64,000 bases of DNA, taken from positions 4,144,001-4,208,000 of the forward strand of contig NZ_CP162488.1 in NCBI RefSeq assembly GCF_041242975.1, in the 5' to 3' direction. Positions 19,920-29,377 of the stretch are shown one piece after another. Each line of letters starts with the position of its first letter. Within the stretch, counting starts at the first letter, position 1. The stretch comes from Xanthomonas sp. DAR 35659. GTDB lineage: Bacteria; Pseudomonadota; Gammaproteobacteria; Xanthomonadales; Xanthomonadaceae. The translations under genes and the position numbers were made by a program. Below the pieces are notes generated by a model. The model was not told where the DNA came from. It saw nothing but the letters and a program-made list of their open reading frames with translations, and did not search any database.

Positions 19920-19947
19920 GTGAACGCTCTCCGCGGCGCGGACGCCG

Positions 19948-20703
19948 CTATTGGGAAGGTGGCCGTGCCTGGCCGTTGGGTTCGACCCGTGCCGGGTCGT
20001 TCGCTGCCGGCCGCGCCTGCGCCGGGTCGATGTTCGCAGGCAGCACCTGCGCCGGATCGCCGCCGGGCTGCGCGGATTTGGCGCCGGGACGTCCCAGCGC
20101 CTTGGACATGACCTCCTGCAGGCCGCTGGCCGACAGGGCCTTGTCCAGGGCGGCATTATCGCCTGCCGCGGGCAAGTTGCCCAAATCCATGTTGTTCATC
20201 TGCGGCAGGTGCGTCATGTCCAGCTGCGGCATCTGCGGCATGCGCCAGTCCGGCAACTGCGCGCGCATCCAGTGCACGCCGGGGCTGAGCACCGGCAGCA
20301 CCACCGACTGGCGCCAGGCCGGCTCGCGGGTCAGCGGGGTGAAGCTCATCAGCAGCACCAGCACCGCCGCGAAGAAACCGCCGCGCAGCGTGCCCAGGCC
20401 GAAGCCCAGCGCGCGGTCGGTGGCCGACAGCGCGGTGGCGCGCACCGCGGTGCGGATCACCATGCCGGTGATGCCGACCACCGCCATCGTCACCACGAAG
20501 GTCAGCGCATAGCCGCCCAGGTAGTAGCTCATGCTCGGACGCGCGCCGTCGGCCAGCCAGCGCCCGGCGTCGCCGCCGAACTGGAAGGTGGCCCAGCCGG
20601 CCAGCAGCCACGACAGGGTGCCGACCACGATGCCGACGAAGCCGCGCAGCGCGCCCAGCAAGGCCGAGACCAGGATCACCACCAGCAACACCATGTCGAT
20701 CAT
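19948..20703 (-). CDS. cvpA: CvpA-family inner-membrane protein
   Basis: 251 residues. Four hydrophobic segments in the first 125 residues (about 3-22, 27-45, 62-85 and 102-122), the CvpA domain, named for colicin V production and linked elsewhere to envelope stress resistance. The C-terminal 110 residues are an unusual Met/Pro/Gln- then Ala/Pro/Asp-rich tail (several MPQ and DPA repeats) that looks disordered. The start ATG has GGGAGG about five bases upstream. Co-oriented between dedD and purF. Confidence 0.9.
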   Translation of the reverse strand: MIDMVLLVVILVSALLGALRGFVGIVVGTLSWLLAGWATFQFGGDAGRWLADGARPSMSYYLGGYALTFVVTMAVVGITGMVIRTAVRATALSATDRALGFGLGTLRGGFFAAVLVLLMSFTPLTREPAWRQSVVLPVLSPGVHWMRAQLPDWRMPQMPQLDMTHLPQMNNMDLGNLPAAGDNAALDKALSASGLQEVMSKALGRPGAKSAQPGGDPAQVLPANIDPAQARPAANDPARVEPNGQARPPSQ

Positions 20704-20799
20704 GCGCGCCTCCCGCGGCCGCGCCGCGTCATGGCGGCATCGGCCCGCCGCGATTCCCGTCCCTGGTACATGCTTGCGACTCCGTGGGCCGGGGCCCGG

Positions 20800-21849
20800 T
20801 CAAGGGTGTGGACGTACCATACCGCTGATGCCGACCTTGGCGGCGACCTGCGCACGCAACTGCTCGGCCTCGGCGCGATTGGCGACCGGCCCGATCCGGA
20901 CCCGGTTCAAGGCGCCCTTGTCGGTGCGCACCTGCTCGACGAACGCGCTGAAGCCGGCGGCGCGGGCCTTGTCGCGCAAGGCGTTGGCATCCTCGGCCCT
21001 GGCGAAGGCGCCCAACTGCACGGCGAAGCCGGTGCCGGCCGCGGCCGGGATCGCCGGCACGCTGGGCGCGGGCTTGGCCGCGGCCACCGGGGCCGGCGTG
21101 GCGGCCGGCTTGGCGGGTTCGGGCTTCGCCGGTTCCGGCTTCGGCGTCGCCGCAACCGCCGGCTTGGCCGCCGCCGGTGCCGGCTTGGCCGGCTCCGGCG
21201 GCAGGGTTTCGGTCTTGGCCGGGGTCGCGGCCGGCGCCGCGGCGGCCACCGCGGACGGGTTCGGCGCGTCCAGCGTCACCACCTGGGCATTGACGTCGTT
21301 GCGCACCTTCACCGCCTGCAGGCGCACCGATTCGGCCTGGGCGCGGTCGGCATAGGGCCCGATGCGCACGCGCCAAGCCTGGCGCCCGCCGATCGTGGCC
21401 GCCTCGCGGAAGCCCGGCAACTGCGCCTGCTTGAGCCGCGCGATCACCGCATCGGCATCGGCGGCGGTGGCATAGGCGCCGAAATTGACCGCGTAGTTGC
21501 CCGCGGCCACGGTCGGCGGCAACGGCTGCGCGGCGCTGGCGGCGCCATTGGCGGCGGCCGGCGCCGGCGTGGCCAGGTCGGCGGCATCGGGGTTGTCCTG
21601 CACCGGTGCCGGCGCGGCCGGCGCGCTGGCCATGCCCACGGCGCCGCCGCTGGGCGCGTCGCCAGGGGTCACCAGCGGCAGCTCGCGGGTCTGGAACTGG
21701 CCGTCGGCCGGCGCATCCGGAGCCTTCAGCGGGACATTGGCGACGCCGCTGTCGGGCGCGGGGCCCTTGACCAGCATCGGCAGGAAGATCACGGCGAGCG
21801 CCACCAGGACAAGGGCGCCAATCAGTCGCTGTTTCAGGACGGTATCCAC
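20800..21849 (-). CDS. dedD: DedD-like SPOR protein with two SPOR domains
   Basis: 349 residues: a single N-terminal membrane anchor (about 8-27), a long Ala/Pro/Lys-rich linker with PEPAKPEPAKP-type repeats, and two SPOR domains (about 137-215, starting YAVNFGAYAT, and about 271-349, starting FAVQLGAFAR). SPOR domains bind denuded septal peptidoglycan, so it should localise to the division site. E. coli DedD has one SPOR domain; the doubled form is notable. It starts at GTG. Lies in the folC-dedD-cvpA-purF order shared across gammaproteobacteria. Confidence 0.88.
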   Translation of the reverse strand: MDTVLKQRLIGALVLVALAVIFLPMLVKGPAPDSGVANVPLKAPDAPADGQFQTRELPLVTPGDAPSGGAVGMASAPAAPAPVQDNPDAADLATPAPAAANGAASAAQPLPPTVAAGNYAVNFGAYATAADADAVIARLKQAQLPGFREAATIGGRQAWRVRIGPYADRAQAESVRLQAVKVRNDVNAQVVTLDAPNPSAVAAAAPAATPAKTETLPPEPAKPAPAAAKPAVAATPKPEPAKPEPAKPAATPAPVAAAKPAPSVPAIPAAAGTGFAVQLGAFARAEDANALRDKARAAGFSAFVEQVRTDKGALNRVRIGPVANRAEAEQLRAQVAAKVGISGMVRPHP

Positions 21850-21918
21850 GGAAAGCTTAGGGGGGCGGCATGGCGGAGTGCCGCCGCGATTATAAGGTCG
21901 GGCCGGCGGCGGGCGGGG

Positions 21919-23181
21919 TCAGCCGGCTGAATGCAGCCAGTGCAGCGCCTCGGCCGCGGTGTGGAACGAACCGAACACCAGCACCCGGTCGCCCGGCCGC
22001 GCCTGCGCCAATGCCTGCTGCAGCGCCCGCGCCACGTCGTCGGCGCGCGTCGCCGCGGCCACCTCGGTGCCGGCCAGGCGCGCCTGCAACTGCGCGGCGC
22101 TCTGCCCGCGCGCGCCGGACAGCCCGGCCAGATGCCAGGCCTGGACCTGCCCGGCCAGCGCCTGCACCACGCCGGCGGCGTCCTTGTCGGCCAGCGCGGC
22201 GAACACCGCACGGGTCTGGCCGGCGCAAGGCTGCGCCCGCAGCGCGGCCGCCAGCTCGCGCGCGGCCTGTGGGTTGTGGCCGACGTCGACCAGCACCTCC
22301 ACCCCGTCGCGCGCGAACGGCTGCAGGCGCCCGCGCAGTCGCGCCGCGGCGATGCCCTCGGCGTAGGCGGTGCGCGGCAGGCCATTGCGCAGCGCGCGCA
22401 GCGCGGCGATGGCGGCCGCGGCGTTGGCGCGCTGCACCGGCGCGCGCAGGTGCGGCATCGGCAGTTCCAGTTCGGTGCCGACGTCGCGCCAGCGCCAGTG
22501 CTGGTCGTCGATCGGCTCGTGGAAGAAGTCGCTGCCGGCGCGGATCGCGTTGGCGCCGATCGCATAGGCGCGGCGCAGCACGCTCGACGGCGGATCGATC
22601 TCGCCCAGCACCAGCGGCTTCCATGGCCGCGCGATGCCGGCCTTCTCCGCGCCGATCGCCTCGCGGTCGGCGCCCAGCCAGTCGGTATGGTCGAGGTCGA
22701 CGGTGGTGATCACCGCGACGTCGGCATCGACCAGGTTGACCGCGTCCAGGCGCCCGCCCAGGCCCACTTCCAGCACCGCCAGGTCCAGCCCGGCCTGCTC
22801 GAACAGCCACAGCGCGGCCAGCGTGCCGTACTCGAAATAGGTCAGCGGGGTGTCGCCGCGCGCGGCGTCCACCGCCTCGAAGCCGGCCACCAGTTGCGCG
22901 TCGCCGGCCTCCTCGCCGCCGATGCGCACGCGCTCGTTGTAGCGCAGCAGGTGCGGCGAGGTGTAGCTGCCCACCGCCCAGCCGCCGGCGCGCGCGATCG
23001 CCTCGACGAAGGCCACGGTCGAGCCCTTGCCGTTGGTGCCGCCGACCGTGATCACCTTCTTCGCCGGCCGGGTCAAGCCCATGCGCTCGGCCACCGCGCG
23101 CACGCGCTCCAGGCCCATCGCGATGTCCTGCGGGTGCTGCTGCTCGATGTAGGCGAGCCATTCGGGGAGCGACTTTTTCAT
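21919..23181 (-). CDS. folC: Bifunctional folylpolyglutamate/dihydrofolate synthase
   Basis: Adds glutamate to dihydropteroate and folates; Mur-ligase fold, cytosolic. 420 residues from ATG 23181. LPEWLAYIEQQHP opens the protein. ITVGGTNGKGST is the P-loop. VITTVDLDHTDWLG and EKAGIARPWKP are FolC-typical metal and carbamylated-lysine regions, and LVDVGHNPQAA lies in the C-terminal domain. An in-frame ATG ten codons upstream (23211) is possible; Shine-Dalgarno sequences are weak at both. It is first in the folC-dedD-cvpA-purF transcript, so the promoter must lie in the structured repeat region upstream. Confidence 0.93.
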   Translation of the reverse strand: MKKSLPEWLAYIEQQHPQDIAMGLERVRAVAERMGLTRPAKKVITVGGTNGKGSTVAFVEAIARAGGWAVGSYTSPHLLRYNERVRIGGEEAGDAQLVAGFEAVDAARGDTPLTYFEYGTLAALWLFEQAGLDLAVLEVGLGGRLDAVNLVDADVAVITTVDLDHTDWLGADREAIGAEKAGIARPWKPLVLGEIDPPSSVLRRAYAIGANAIRAGSDFFHEPIDDQHWRWRDVGTELELPMPHLRAPVQRANAAAAIAALRALRNGLPRTAYAEGIAAARLRGRLQPFARDGVEVLVDVGHNPQAARELAAALRAQPCAGQTRAVFAALADKDAAGVVQALAGQVQAWHLAGLSGARGQSAAQLQARLAGTEVAAATRADDVARALQQALAQARPGDRVLVFGSFHTAAEALHWLHSAG

Positions 23182-23269
23182 CTGCGTATCTTCAGCCTTT
23201 CGATGAGGCATCGCTGGATCGCTCCATCGCCTCGTAAAAGCAACAGCTTTCGCGCTGACGCGCGAGTCA

Positions 23270-23454
23270 CTTTTCTTTGCTTGTGCAAAGAAAAGTAACC
23301 AAAAGAAAGCACACCCGGGCGCCGCGCCCTCCGCGCTTCGCGCTCCGGGTGCGCACGTGGCCTGGGCATTTTTCGAAGGCACATCCATGTGCCTGCGAAA
23401 AACGGCGCGCATCGTGCGCGCCGCCCCTTCGGGGTATTCGCCCAGACCACGTGC
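23270..23454. repeat. Highly structured intergenic element (predicted four-way junction)
   Basis: A perfect 11-bp hairpin (23270-23280 with 23285-23295) is followed by a closing stem of about 15 bp (23353-23367 with 23440-23454, one non-Watson-Crick position). The closing stem encloses three hairpins: 23369-23402, 23404-23422 and 23424-23434. Together they form a four-way junction. The sequence does not look coding. I recall similar GCAAAGAAAAGTAACCAAAAG-containing intergenic sequences in other xanthomonads, so it may be a dispersed repeat; only one copy is in this window. Confidence 0.6.
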
Positions 23455-23480
23455 CGCGGCTCACGGGACCCGAAAGCGAA

Positions 23481-23513
23481 AGCAACAGCAACAGCAACAG
23501 CAACAACAACAGC
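23481..23513. repeat. AGCAAC hexanucleotide microsatellite
   Basis: Four perfect copies of AGCAAC (23481-23504), then a degenerate copy, in the gap between folC and the histidine phosphatase gene. Non-coding by context. Copy number could vary by slippage. Confidence 0.75.
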
Positions 23514-23563
23514 ATGCGCTCGGCCGGGATTCGGGGCCACCACAACAAACGCGACTTCGCGAA

Positions 23564-24208
23564 TTACAGAGCCCGATGCTTGGCTTCCCCAAAGAAAGGC
23601 GTGTGATGCGCGCAATCGTTCAGCCGCACCACTTCCAGATGTTCCACATCCGCACCTTCGAGCAGATTGAGCGTGGTCGGCGCCTGGCGGAAGCTCCACA
23701 GCTTGGCGATCGGCAGGCCCAGCACCCGGCACAGGATCACCCGGTTGACCGCATCGTGCGCCACCACCAGCAAGGTGTCGTGCTCGCCCAGCCCTTCCGC
23801 CGCGCGGGTCAGGCCGCGCCAGGAACGGTCCAGCACCTGGCGCAGCGATTCGCCGCCCGGCATCAGCACCGTGTCCGGCTCCTCGCGCCAGGCGCGCAGC
23901 CGCGCCGGATCCTTCTCGTTGATCTCGCTGGCCAGCAAACCCTCCCATTCGCCATGGGCGATTTCCTGCAGGTCCGGATCGGTCAGCAGCATCGCCTCGC
24001 GCTCGGCGCCCAGCGCATAACGGGCGGTGCTCTGCGCGCGCGACAGCGGCGAGGCCACCGCGCGGGTCAGCGGCACCTCGCGCAGGCGCGCGCCGAGCGC
24101 CTGCGCCTGCGCCTCGCCGACCGGCGACAACGGGATATCGATCTGGCCCTGGTAACGGCCTTCGGCGTTCCAGGGGGTTTCGCCGTGGCGGGCGAGCAGG
24201 ATGCGCAT
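23564..24208 (-). CDS. Histidine phosphatase (phosphoglycerate mutase-like)
   Basis: 214 residues from ATG 24208. LLARHGET (4-11) is the RHG signature with the phosphorylated His. Arg in SPLSRAQSTA and the second His in VVAHDAVNR (about 152) complete the active site. The size and spacing match GpmB/CobC-type broad phosphatases rather than true glycolytic mutases, so the substrate is uncertain (phosphosugar, phosphoglycerate or alpha-ribazole phosphate). Lies alone between the S46 peptidase gene and the structured repeat region. The Shine-Dalgarno is weak. Confidence 0.85.
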   Translation of the reverse strand: MRILLARHGETPWNAEGRYQGQIDIPLSPVGEAQAQALGARLREVPLTRAVASPLSRAQSTARYALGAEREAMLLTDPDLQEIAHGEWEGLLASEINEKDPARLRAWREEPDTVLMPGGESLRQVLDRSWRGLTRAAEGLGEHDTLLVVAHDAVNRVILCRVLGLPIAKLWSFRQAPTTLNLLEGADVEHLEVVRLNDCAHHTPFFGEAKHRAL

Positions 24209-24388
24209 GCTGCGGAATTCCGTTGGGGAGGGAGGCCCCGTCTCGCGAACGAAAACGGAGCGGCATGATACCCGCTCCGTTGCCGGAAACCCTCCAACCG
24301 CATCCCGCTCCGCCGCCGTGACACGGCCGCGGCGGCCACGGGCGAACGCAACGTGGCGGCCGCGCGCGCGGGCCGCCACGGCCTGCGT

Positions 24389-26542
24389 TCACTGCTTCAG
24401 GTTCAACTCCTTCAACAAGCGCGGTGCCGGCATCACTTCCTGCATGATCCAGTGCAGGTAGCGCGAGTCGACCGCGATCATCCGGGTCATCGCCGGGTCG
24501 AACACCCAGTTGGAGCTGACCGATTCCCAGTTGCCGTCGAACGCCAGGCCGACCAGCTTGCCCTGCGCATCCATGACCGGCGAGCCGGAATTGCCGCCGG
24601 TGATGTCCAGGTCGGACAGGAAGTTGACCGGCACCGTGCCCAGCCGCTTGTCCTCCAGCCCGCCGTAGCGCTTGGCCTTGGCCGCGTCCAGCAATGCCTT
24701 GGGCGAATCGAACGGATCGGCGCCGGTGTCCTTGGCGACCACGCCTTCCAGCGTGGTGAACGGGGTGTATTCCACGCCGTCCTTCGGCGCGTAGCCCTTG
24801 ACGTTGCCGAAGGTGATGCGCAGCGAGGAATTGGCGTCTGGATAGACGAACTCGCCCTGGCTCTTCTTGTAGTCGGCCAGCGCCTGCAGGTAGCGCGGGC
24901 GCGCCAGCAGCTCCTCGCCTTCGCGGCGCTTCTCCTCGCGCTCGATCTGCAGCAGCGCCGGCATCAGCGCCACCGCGTAGCGAAGCGCCGGATCGTCGCT
25001 GGCCTCGAACGCGGCGCGGTCGGCACGCAGCCACTTCAGGCGCTCCTCGGTGCTGCCCAGCCTGGTGCCGGCCAGACGAGCGGCGGCGGCCTGCGCATCG
25101 GCGCCGGCCAGCCACTGGTCCAGCGCCGGCAGGCGCTGCGCGGCGGGCAGCTTCAGGTACTGGTCGAACCAGTAGCGCTGCAACTGGCTGTCCATCGCGG
25201 CGACGTAGCGGCGCTCCATCTGCTTCTGCGCGCCCTCGATCTCCGGCAGGTCGCGCTCCTGGTAGCCGGGTTCGCGCTCGGCGTCGGGCTTGGCGCGCTC
25301 GATCGCCAGCCGGTACAGCGACAGCGCGCTGCTTAGCACGCCGGTGCGGCGCATCTGCCGCAGGATCAGGTCGCGGTCACGGGTGGCCCTGGCCTGCGCG
25401 TCCAGCGCCAGCAGTCGCGCATGCGCCTGCAGCGCCGCCTTGCCCTCGCCGCCCTGGCGCTTGAGCCAAGCCAGCACCGCGCGCTCCTCGGCCTGCTTCT
25501 GCGCCGCCGCGTCGATGCGCTTGAAGCCCTGCAGCTGGCCTTCGTAGTTCTTGGCGACGTTGTTCCAGCTGGCCATGGTCGCCGCGTACTTCACCTGGAT
25601 GTCCGGATCCTGCTTGCCGGCCTGCTCGACCAGCGCGATCAGGTCGCGGTACTGGCGGCCGGCGGTCGGATAGGCCCAGTTGGCGGTGGCGTCGAACTCG
25701 GAGGCCAGCGCGTAGCGGTTGGTGCGGCCCGGGTAGCCGGCCACCATCACGAAATCGCCGGCGCCCAGCGGCTGGTCGGCGAACTTCAGAAAGTGCCTGG
25801 GCTGGTACGGCACGTTGTCCTTGGCATAGGCGGCCGGCTTGCCGTCCTTGCCGACGTAGGCGCGGTAGAACGCGAAATCGCCGGTATGGCGCGGCCACAT
25901 CCAGTTGTCGACATCGCCGCCGAACTTGCCGATGCCCGACGGCGGCGCATAGGCCAGGCGCACGTCACGGATCTCCAGGGTGCGGAACAGGCGGTAGGTG
26001 TTGCCGCCGGAGAAGCTGTACAGCTCGCAGCGGTAACCGGCTTCGGACTCGCAGGCCGCGACCTGCGCCTTGTCGAAGTCCTCCAGCGCCTGCGTGCGCT
26101 TGAGCGCATCGTTGCCGGCGGCGGCCATCGCCGCCTTGGCCTGCGCGGTGACGTCGGTGATGCGGTCGAGCACGTAGATGCGCGCGTTCGGGCCGGCGCT
26201 CAGTTCGGCGCCCTGGCTGGCGGCGCTGAAGCCGTCGCGGATCAGGTTCTTCTGCGGGGTCGAGTTAAGCTGGATCGCGCCGTACGCGCAGTGGTGGTTG
26301 GTCACCACCAGCCCCTGCGGCGAGACGAAGCTGGCGGTGCAGCCGCCCAGCGAGACCACCGCCCCCATCGGGTCGCCGGTCAGGTCGGCAAGCTGCTGCG
26401 GCGACAGCTTCAGCCCGGCCTGCTGCAGCGGGCCGGCGATGTCCGGCAATTGCTGCGGGACCCACATGCCTTCGCCGGCATGGGCGGATTGGGCACAGGC
26501 CAGGGTGGCGACAACGGCGACAGCCAGCAGATTCGAGCGCAT
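24389..26542 (-). CDS. S46-family periplasmic dipeptidyl-peptidase (DPP7/DPP11 family)
   Basis: 717 residues with a signal peptide (1-22, AQSAHA). Releases dipeptides from peptide N-termini in the periplasm. Catalytic triad segments: [10 protein letters not shown] (His), [16 protein letters not shown] (Asp, also N-terminus recognition) and [11 protein letters not shown] (Ser). The residue after Asp in LAFDGNWE is Gly. DPP7-type enzymes have Gly at this S1 position and prefer hydrophobic P1, while DPP11 enzymes have Arg and prefer Asp/Glu, so a DPP7-like specificity is inferred. It is divergent from tdh, with a repeated ACGTTAGA motif just upstream. Confidence 0.9.
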   Translation of the reverse strand: MRSNLLAVAVVATLACAQSAHAGEGMWVPQQLPDIAGPLQQAGLKLSPQQLADLTGDPMGAVVSLGGCTASFVSPQGLVVTNHHCAYGAIQLNSTPQKNLIRDGFSAASQGAELSAGPNARIYVLDRITDVTAQAKAAMAAAGNDALKRTQALEDFDKAQVAACESEAGYRCELYSFSGGNTYRLFRTLEIRDVRLAYAPPSGIGKFGGDVDNWMWPRHTGDFAFYRAYVGKDGKPAAYAKDNVPYQPRHFLKFADQPLGAGDFVMVAGYPGRTNRYALASEFDATANWAYPTAGRQYRDLIALVEQAGKQDPDIQVKYAATMASWNNVAKNYEGQLQGFKRIDAAAQKQAEERAVLAWLKRQGGEGKAALQAHARLLALDAQARATRDRDLILRQMRRTGVLSSALSLYRLAIERAKPDAEREPGYQERDLPEIEGAQKQMERRYVAAMDSQLQRYWFDQYLKLPAAQRLPALDQWLAGADAQAAAARLAGTRLGSTEERLKWLRADRAAFEASDDPALRYAVALMPALLQIEREEKRREGEELLARPRYLQALADYKKSQGEFVYPDANSSLRITFGNVKGYAPKDGVEYTPFTTLEGVVAKDTGADPFDSPKALLDAAKAKRYGGLEDKRLGTVPVNFLSDLDITGGNSGSPVMDAQGKLVGLAFDGNWESVSSNWVFDPAMTRMIAVDSRYLHWIMQEVMPAPRLLKELNLKQ

Positions 26543-26564
26543 CGAATGGATTCCTTCGCGACCA

Positions 26565-26583
26565 ACGTTAGACGGACGTTAGA
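26565..26583. promoter_or_regulatory. Direct repeat ACGTTAGA x2 in the S46 peptidase/tdh divergent region
   Basis: ACGTTAGA occurs twice (26565-26572 and 26576-26583), 11 bases apart and so on one helix face, followed by AT-richer sequence TTGTAACGACTGTAACCG. It lies 23 bases upstream of the peptidase start codon. It could be an operator, but no regulator is assigned. Confidence 0.3.
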
Positions 26584-26704
26584 TTGTAACGACTGTAACC
26601 GTTGCCGCGACCGTGACCATCGGCACCCCCGCACGCGCCGCAACATGGCCGCGCGCGGCGGCGGCTTATACTTCGCGCCCTCTCAACCCGAGTCTTGCAC
26701 CGCC

Positions 26705-27736
26705 ATGGCGCAAACAATGAAGGCGCTGGTCAAGCGCGACGCAGCCAAGGGCATCTGGCTGGAACAGGTGCCGGTGCCGGTGCCCGGCCCCAACGAGGTG
26801 CTGATCAAGCTGGAGAAGACCGCGATCTGCGGCACCGACCTGCATATCTACCTGTGGGACGACTGGAGCCAGCGCACCATCAAGCCCGGCCTGACCATCG
26901 GCCACGAGTTCGTCGGCCGCATCGCCCAGCTCGGCTCGGCGGTCACCGGCTACGAAGTCGGCCAGCGCGTGTCGGCCGAAGGCCACATCGTCTGCGGCCA
27001 CTGCCGCAACTGCCGCGGCGGGCGTCCGCACCTGTGCCCGAACACGGTCGGCATCGGCGTCAACGTCAACGGCGCCTTCGCCGAGTACATGGTGATGCCG
27101 GCCTCCAACCTGTGGCCGATCCCCGACCAGATCCCCTCCGAGCTGGCCGCGTTCTTCGATCCCTACGGCAACGCCGCGCACTGCGCGCTGGAGTTCGACG
27201 TGATCGGCGAGGACGTGCTGATCACCGGCGCCGGCCCGATCGGCATCATCGCCGCGGGCATCTGCAAGCACATCGGCGCGCGCAACGTGGTGGTCACCGA
27301 CGTCAACGACTTCCGCCTGAAGCTGGCCGCGGACATGGGCGCCACGCGCGTGGTCAACGTCGCCAACACCTCGCTCAAGGACGTGATGGCCGACCTGCAC
27401 ATGGAAGGCTTCGACGTGGGCCTGGAGATGAGCGGCAACCCGCGCGCCTTCAACGACATGCTCGACTGCATGTACCACGGCGGCAAGATCGCCATGCTCG
27501 GCATCATGCCGCGCGGCGCCGGCTGCGACTGGGACAAGATCATCTTCAAGGGCCTGACCGTGCAGGGCATCTACGGCCGCAAGATGTACGAGACCTGGTA
27601 CAAGATGACCCAGTTGGTGCTGTCCGGCTTCCCGCTGGGCAAGGTGCTGACCCACCAGCTGACCATCGACGAATTCCAGAAGGGCTTCGATCTGATGGAG
27701 GAAGGCAAGGCCGGCAAGGTGGTGCTGAGCTGGTGA
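26705..27736 (+). CDS. tdh: L-threonine 3-dehydrogenase
   Basis: Zinc-dependent medium-chain dehydrogenase oxidising threonine to 2-amino-3-ketobutyrate, which Kbl then cleaves to glycine and acetyl-CoA. 343 residues from ATG 26705 (an in-frame ATG four codons later matches the E. coli start MKAL). Catalytic zinc region [15 protein letters not shown] and GHEFVG; structural zinc Cys in [16 protein letters not shown]; Rossmann motif [14 protein letters not shown]. The partner gene kbl lies 5.7 kb away on the same strand, separated by the sulfate cluster. Confidence 0.96.
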   Translation: MAQTMKALVKRDAAKGIWLEQVPVPVPGPNEVLIKLEKTAICGTDLHIYLWDDWSQRTIKPGLTIGHEFVGRIAQLGSAVTGYEVGQRVSAEGHIVCGHCRNCRGGRPHLCPNTVGIGVNVNGAFAEYMVMPASNLWPIPDQIPSELAAFFDPYGNAAHCALEFDVIGEDVLITGAGPIGIIAAGICKHIGARNVVVTDVNDFRLKLAADMGATRVVNVANTSLKDVMADLHMEGFDVGLEMSGNPRAFNDMLDCMYHGGKIAMLGIMPRGAGCDWDKIIFKGLTVQGIYGRKMYETWYKMTQLVLSGFPLGKVLTHQLTIDEFQKGFDLMEEGKAGKVVLSW

Positions 27737-27875
27737 TGCAGCGGCGGCTACCCCGGCGCGACAGCGTGCCGGGGAACGACCGCGGCCTTTCGCCCGTCGC
27801 AACGCCCGGTGGGTGACCTGAGGGCCGCGCAGGTGGATCTGCAGTGCGGTTTCACGCCGCCGCGTCCTGCTCGCA

Positions 27876-28253
27876 TCAGGCGCTGCAGGGCTGCTCGATG
27901 ATGAAGATGTTCCCGCCGGGATCCTTCAACGTCATGCTGCGTCCCGCGGGGTACTCGAACAGCGCGGTTTTCGTCAGCAGCTCCGCGCCTGTCGCGAATT
28001 CGACGTCCTTCAGCCGGTGGAACAACGGCGCGATGTCGGCCACGGCGATGGTGAACAACGGGCGCGACGCAGGCGTGGCCGGCTCTCCCTTGAGGAGCAG
28101 CAAGCCGACGGATGGATCCTCCTTCGCGACCACCAGATACGTGTCCATGCCGTAATCGGCCGAAACCGTAAAAAGAGCCAGCTCCGACACGTAGAACCGG
28201 ACGGACAGTGCGGTATCCGCGCAATGCAGGTGCAGGAAAACGGACAGCTTCAT
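27876..28253 (-). CDS. VOC-family (glyoxalase/bleomycin-resistance fold) protein
   Basis: 125 residues from ATG 28253, with GGAAGGG upstream. Two beta-alpha-beta-beta-beta modules: one opens FLHLHCADTALSVRFYV, and the second ends SMTLKDPGGNIFIIEQP, the DP-G-N-x-x-x-x-x-E ending characteristic of VOC proteins (last metal-ligand Glu). Substrate unknown; could be a dioxygenase-like, isomerase or resistance protein. Convergent with tdh (139-base gap without features). GC content looks slightly lower than neighbours. Confidence 0.8.
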   Translation of the reverse strand: MKLSVFLHLHCADTALSVRFYVSELALFTVSADYGMDTYLVVAKEDPSVGLLLLKGEPATPASRPLFTIAVADIAPLFHRLKDVEFATGAELLTKTALFEYPAGRSMTLKDPGGNIFIIEQPCSA

Positions 28254-28362
28254 CGTCAACACCCTTCCTCCCGCCTCGCCTCTGGACCATCCTCGCGCCA
28301 CCGGGAACGCGCTTCAACCCGTCTGGCATGATCCCCGCCCCGCCACCTGCCCGATCCAGAAA

Positions 28363-28394
28363 CGACGAAGGGCGCCGCGCGGCGCCCTTCGTCG
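28363..28394 (-). terminator. Long perfect inverted repeat, probable terminator of the TorF-family gene
   Basis: A 16-bp perfect inverted repeat without spacer (28363-28378 with 28379-28394), 22 bases past the stop of the TorF-family gene. On the minus strand it is followed only by a short T-run (GTTTCTG), so it is a strong hairpin but a weak classical terminator. Confidence 0.55.
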
Positions 28395-28415
28395 TCGACA
28401 GCAGCGGCGATGCGA

Positions 28416-29126
28416 TCAGAACGCGATCGTCGCCGAGACCGCGACGCGGTGATCGGCGACCTTCTTGCTGAAGTTCTCCGTGCCCTTGTCGTCGGTGTCG
28501 TAGTAACCCACGCTCAGCGCCAGCGGTCCGATCATCTTGCCCACGCTGACGCTGTAGTCGGTGTAGTCCTGGTACGCGGTCAGCGCGCTTTCGTAGGTGG
28601 TGCGGCCGATGTGCGCGCCGATGCTGAAATCGTGCGGCAGCGACCAGTTCCCGTCCAGCGCGTAGTAGAAGCTGTCCCGATCCAGGCCGTACACGTCGTC
28701 GGTGTAGGCCACCGTCAGCGAGTAGGTCTTGAGGAACTTGGTCTTGGTGATCAGCTCGTTGTAGTTCGACGCGCCGGCGCCCGGGTAGCCGTAGCGGTTG
28801 ATCATCACGTCGAAGTTCCAGTTCTCGGAGAAATCGACGTTGTAGCCGATGAAGCCGTCCACTTCCCAATCCGGGTCGCCGGCGCCGAAATCGACGTTGG
28901 AGCCCCACGTACCGACGTACAGGCCGAACGGGGCGGTATAGGTCAGGCCGGCCTGGAACGCGGGCCCTTCGTTGGTCTGCGAAATGCCGCGGAACACGTA
29001 GTCGCTGACCACGCCGTAAGAGCCGGTGATCGGCGAAGCAGGCGCCTCGTCCTGGGCCAAGGCACTCAGCGGGGCGGCGGCCAGCGCCGCGGCCAGGGCG
29101 ACACCTAGCTTGATCTTGTTCACCAA
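28416..29126 (-). CDS. TorF-family putative outer-membrane porin
   Basis: 236 residues: signal peptide (1-25, ending ALAQ), then alternating amphipathic strands rich in Tyr/Gly and ending in Phe (VSATIAF), the C-terminal outer-membrane beta-barrel signature. SYGVVSDYVFRGISQTNEGPAFQ and LYVGTWGSNVDF match the TorF/TIGR02001 family. The solute is unknown. The 251-base gap between it and cysA carries the promoter; an AT-rich stretch (TTAAAGAAG, CAAGAAAAAAGC on the minus strand) lies about 60 bases upstream of the start but no confident -35/-10 pair was found. Confidence 0.83.
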   Translation of the reverse strand: MVNKIKLGVALAAALAAAPLSALAQDEAPASPITGSYGVVSDYVFRGISQTNEGPAFQAGLTYTAPFGLYVGTWGSNVDFGAGDPDWEVDGFIGYNVDFSENWNFDVMINRYGYPGAGASNYNELITKTKFLKTYSLTVAYTDDVYGLDRDSFYYALDGNWSLPHDFSIGAHIGRTTYESALTAYQDYTDYSVSVGKMIGPLALSVGYYDTDDKGTENFSKKVADHRVAVSATIAF

Positions 29127-29377
29127 TCGTTCTCCTGCGGTTGAGGGGGAGCCAGCGAGATCCCCGCGCCGGCTTCACACTTCTTTAACCGCTTTTTTCT
29201 TGCAGTGCAACACTTTCAAGACAAACCAAGTCATTCCAGGCCCGGCAATGGCGGCTGCACGGTCACGGATTGTCTACGCCAGGCACCTACGCCCGACGCG
29301 GGTTTGCGCACCGCCAGTTCCTGGGCGGAACCCGATCGGACAAACGCACCAGCGCAACGAACGCCCGATCGGCCGCC

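Noticed and set aside
23481..23513. CRISPR-like repeat
   Set aside because: Hexanucleotide microsatellite without spacers; no direct repeats with unique spacers were seen in the window.
23277..23606. Small proteins in the 23.3-23.6 kb repeat region
   Set aside because: Frames are open on both strands because of GC bias and inverted repeats; the hairpin pattern explains the sequence better than coding.
25421..26704. Long upstream extension of the tdh frame
   Set aside because: Antisense shadow of the S46 peptidase gene; Tdh similarity starts only at 26705.
29127..29377. Possible sigma-54 promoter upstream of the TorF-family gene
   Set aside because: No GG and GC elements at the required spacing could be found on the minus strand.
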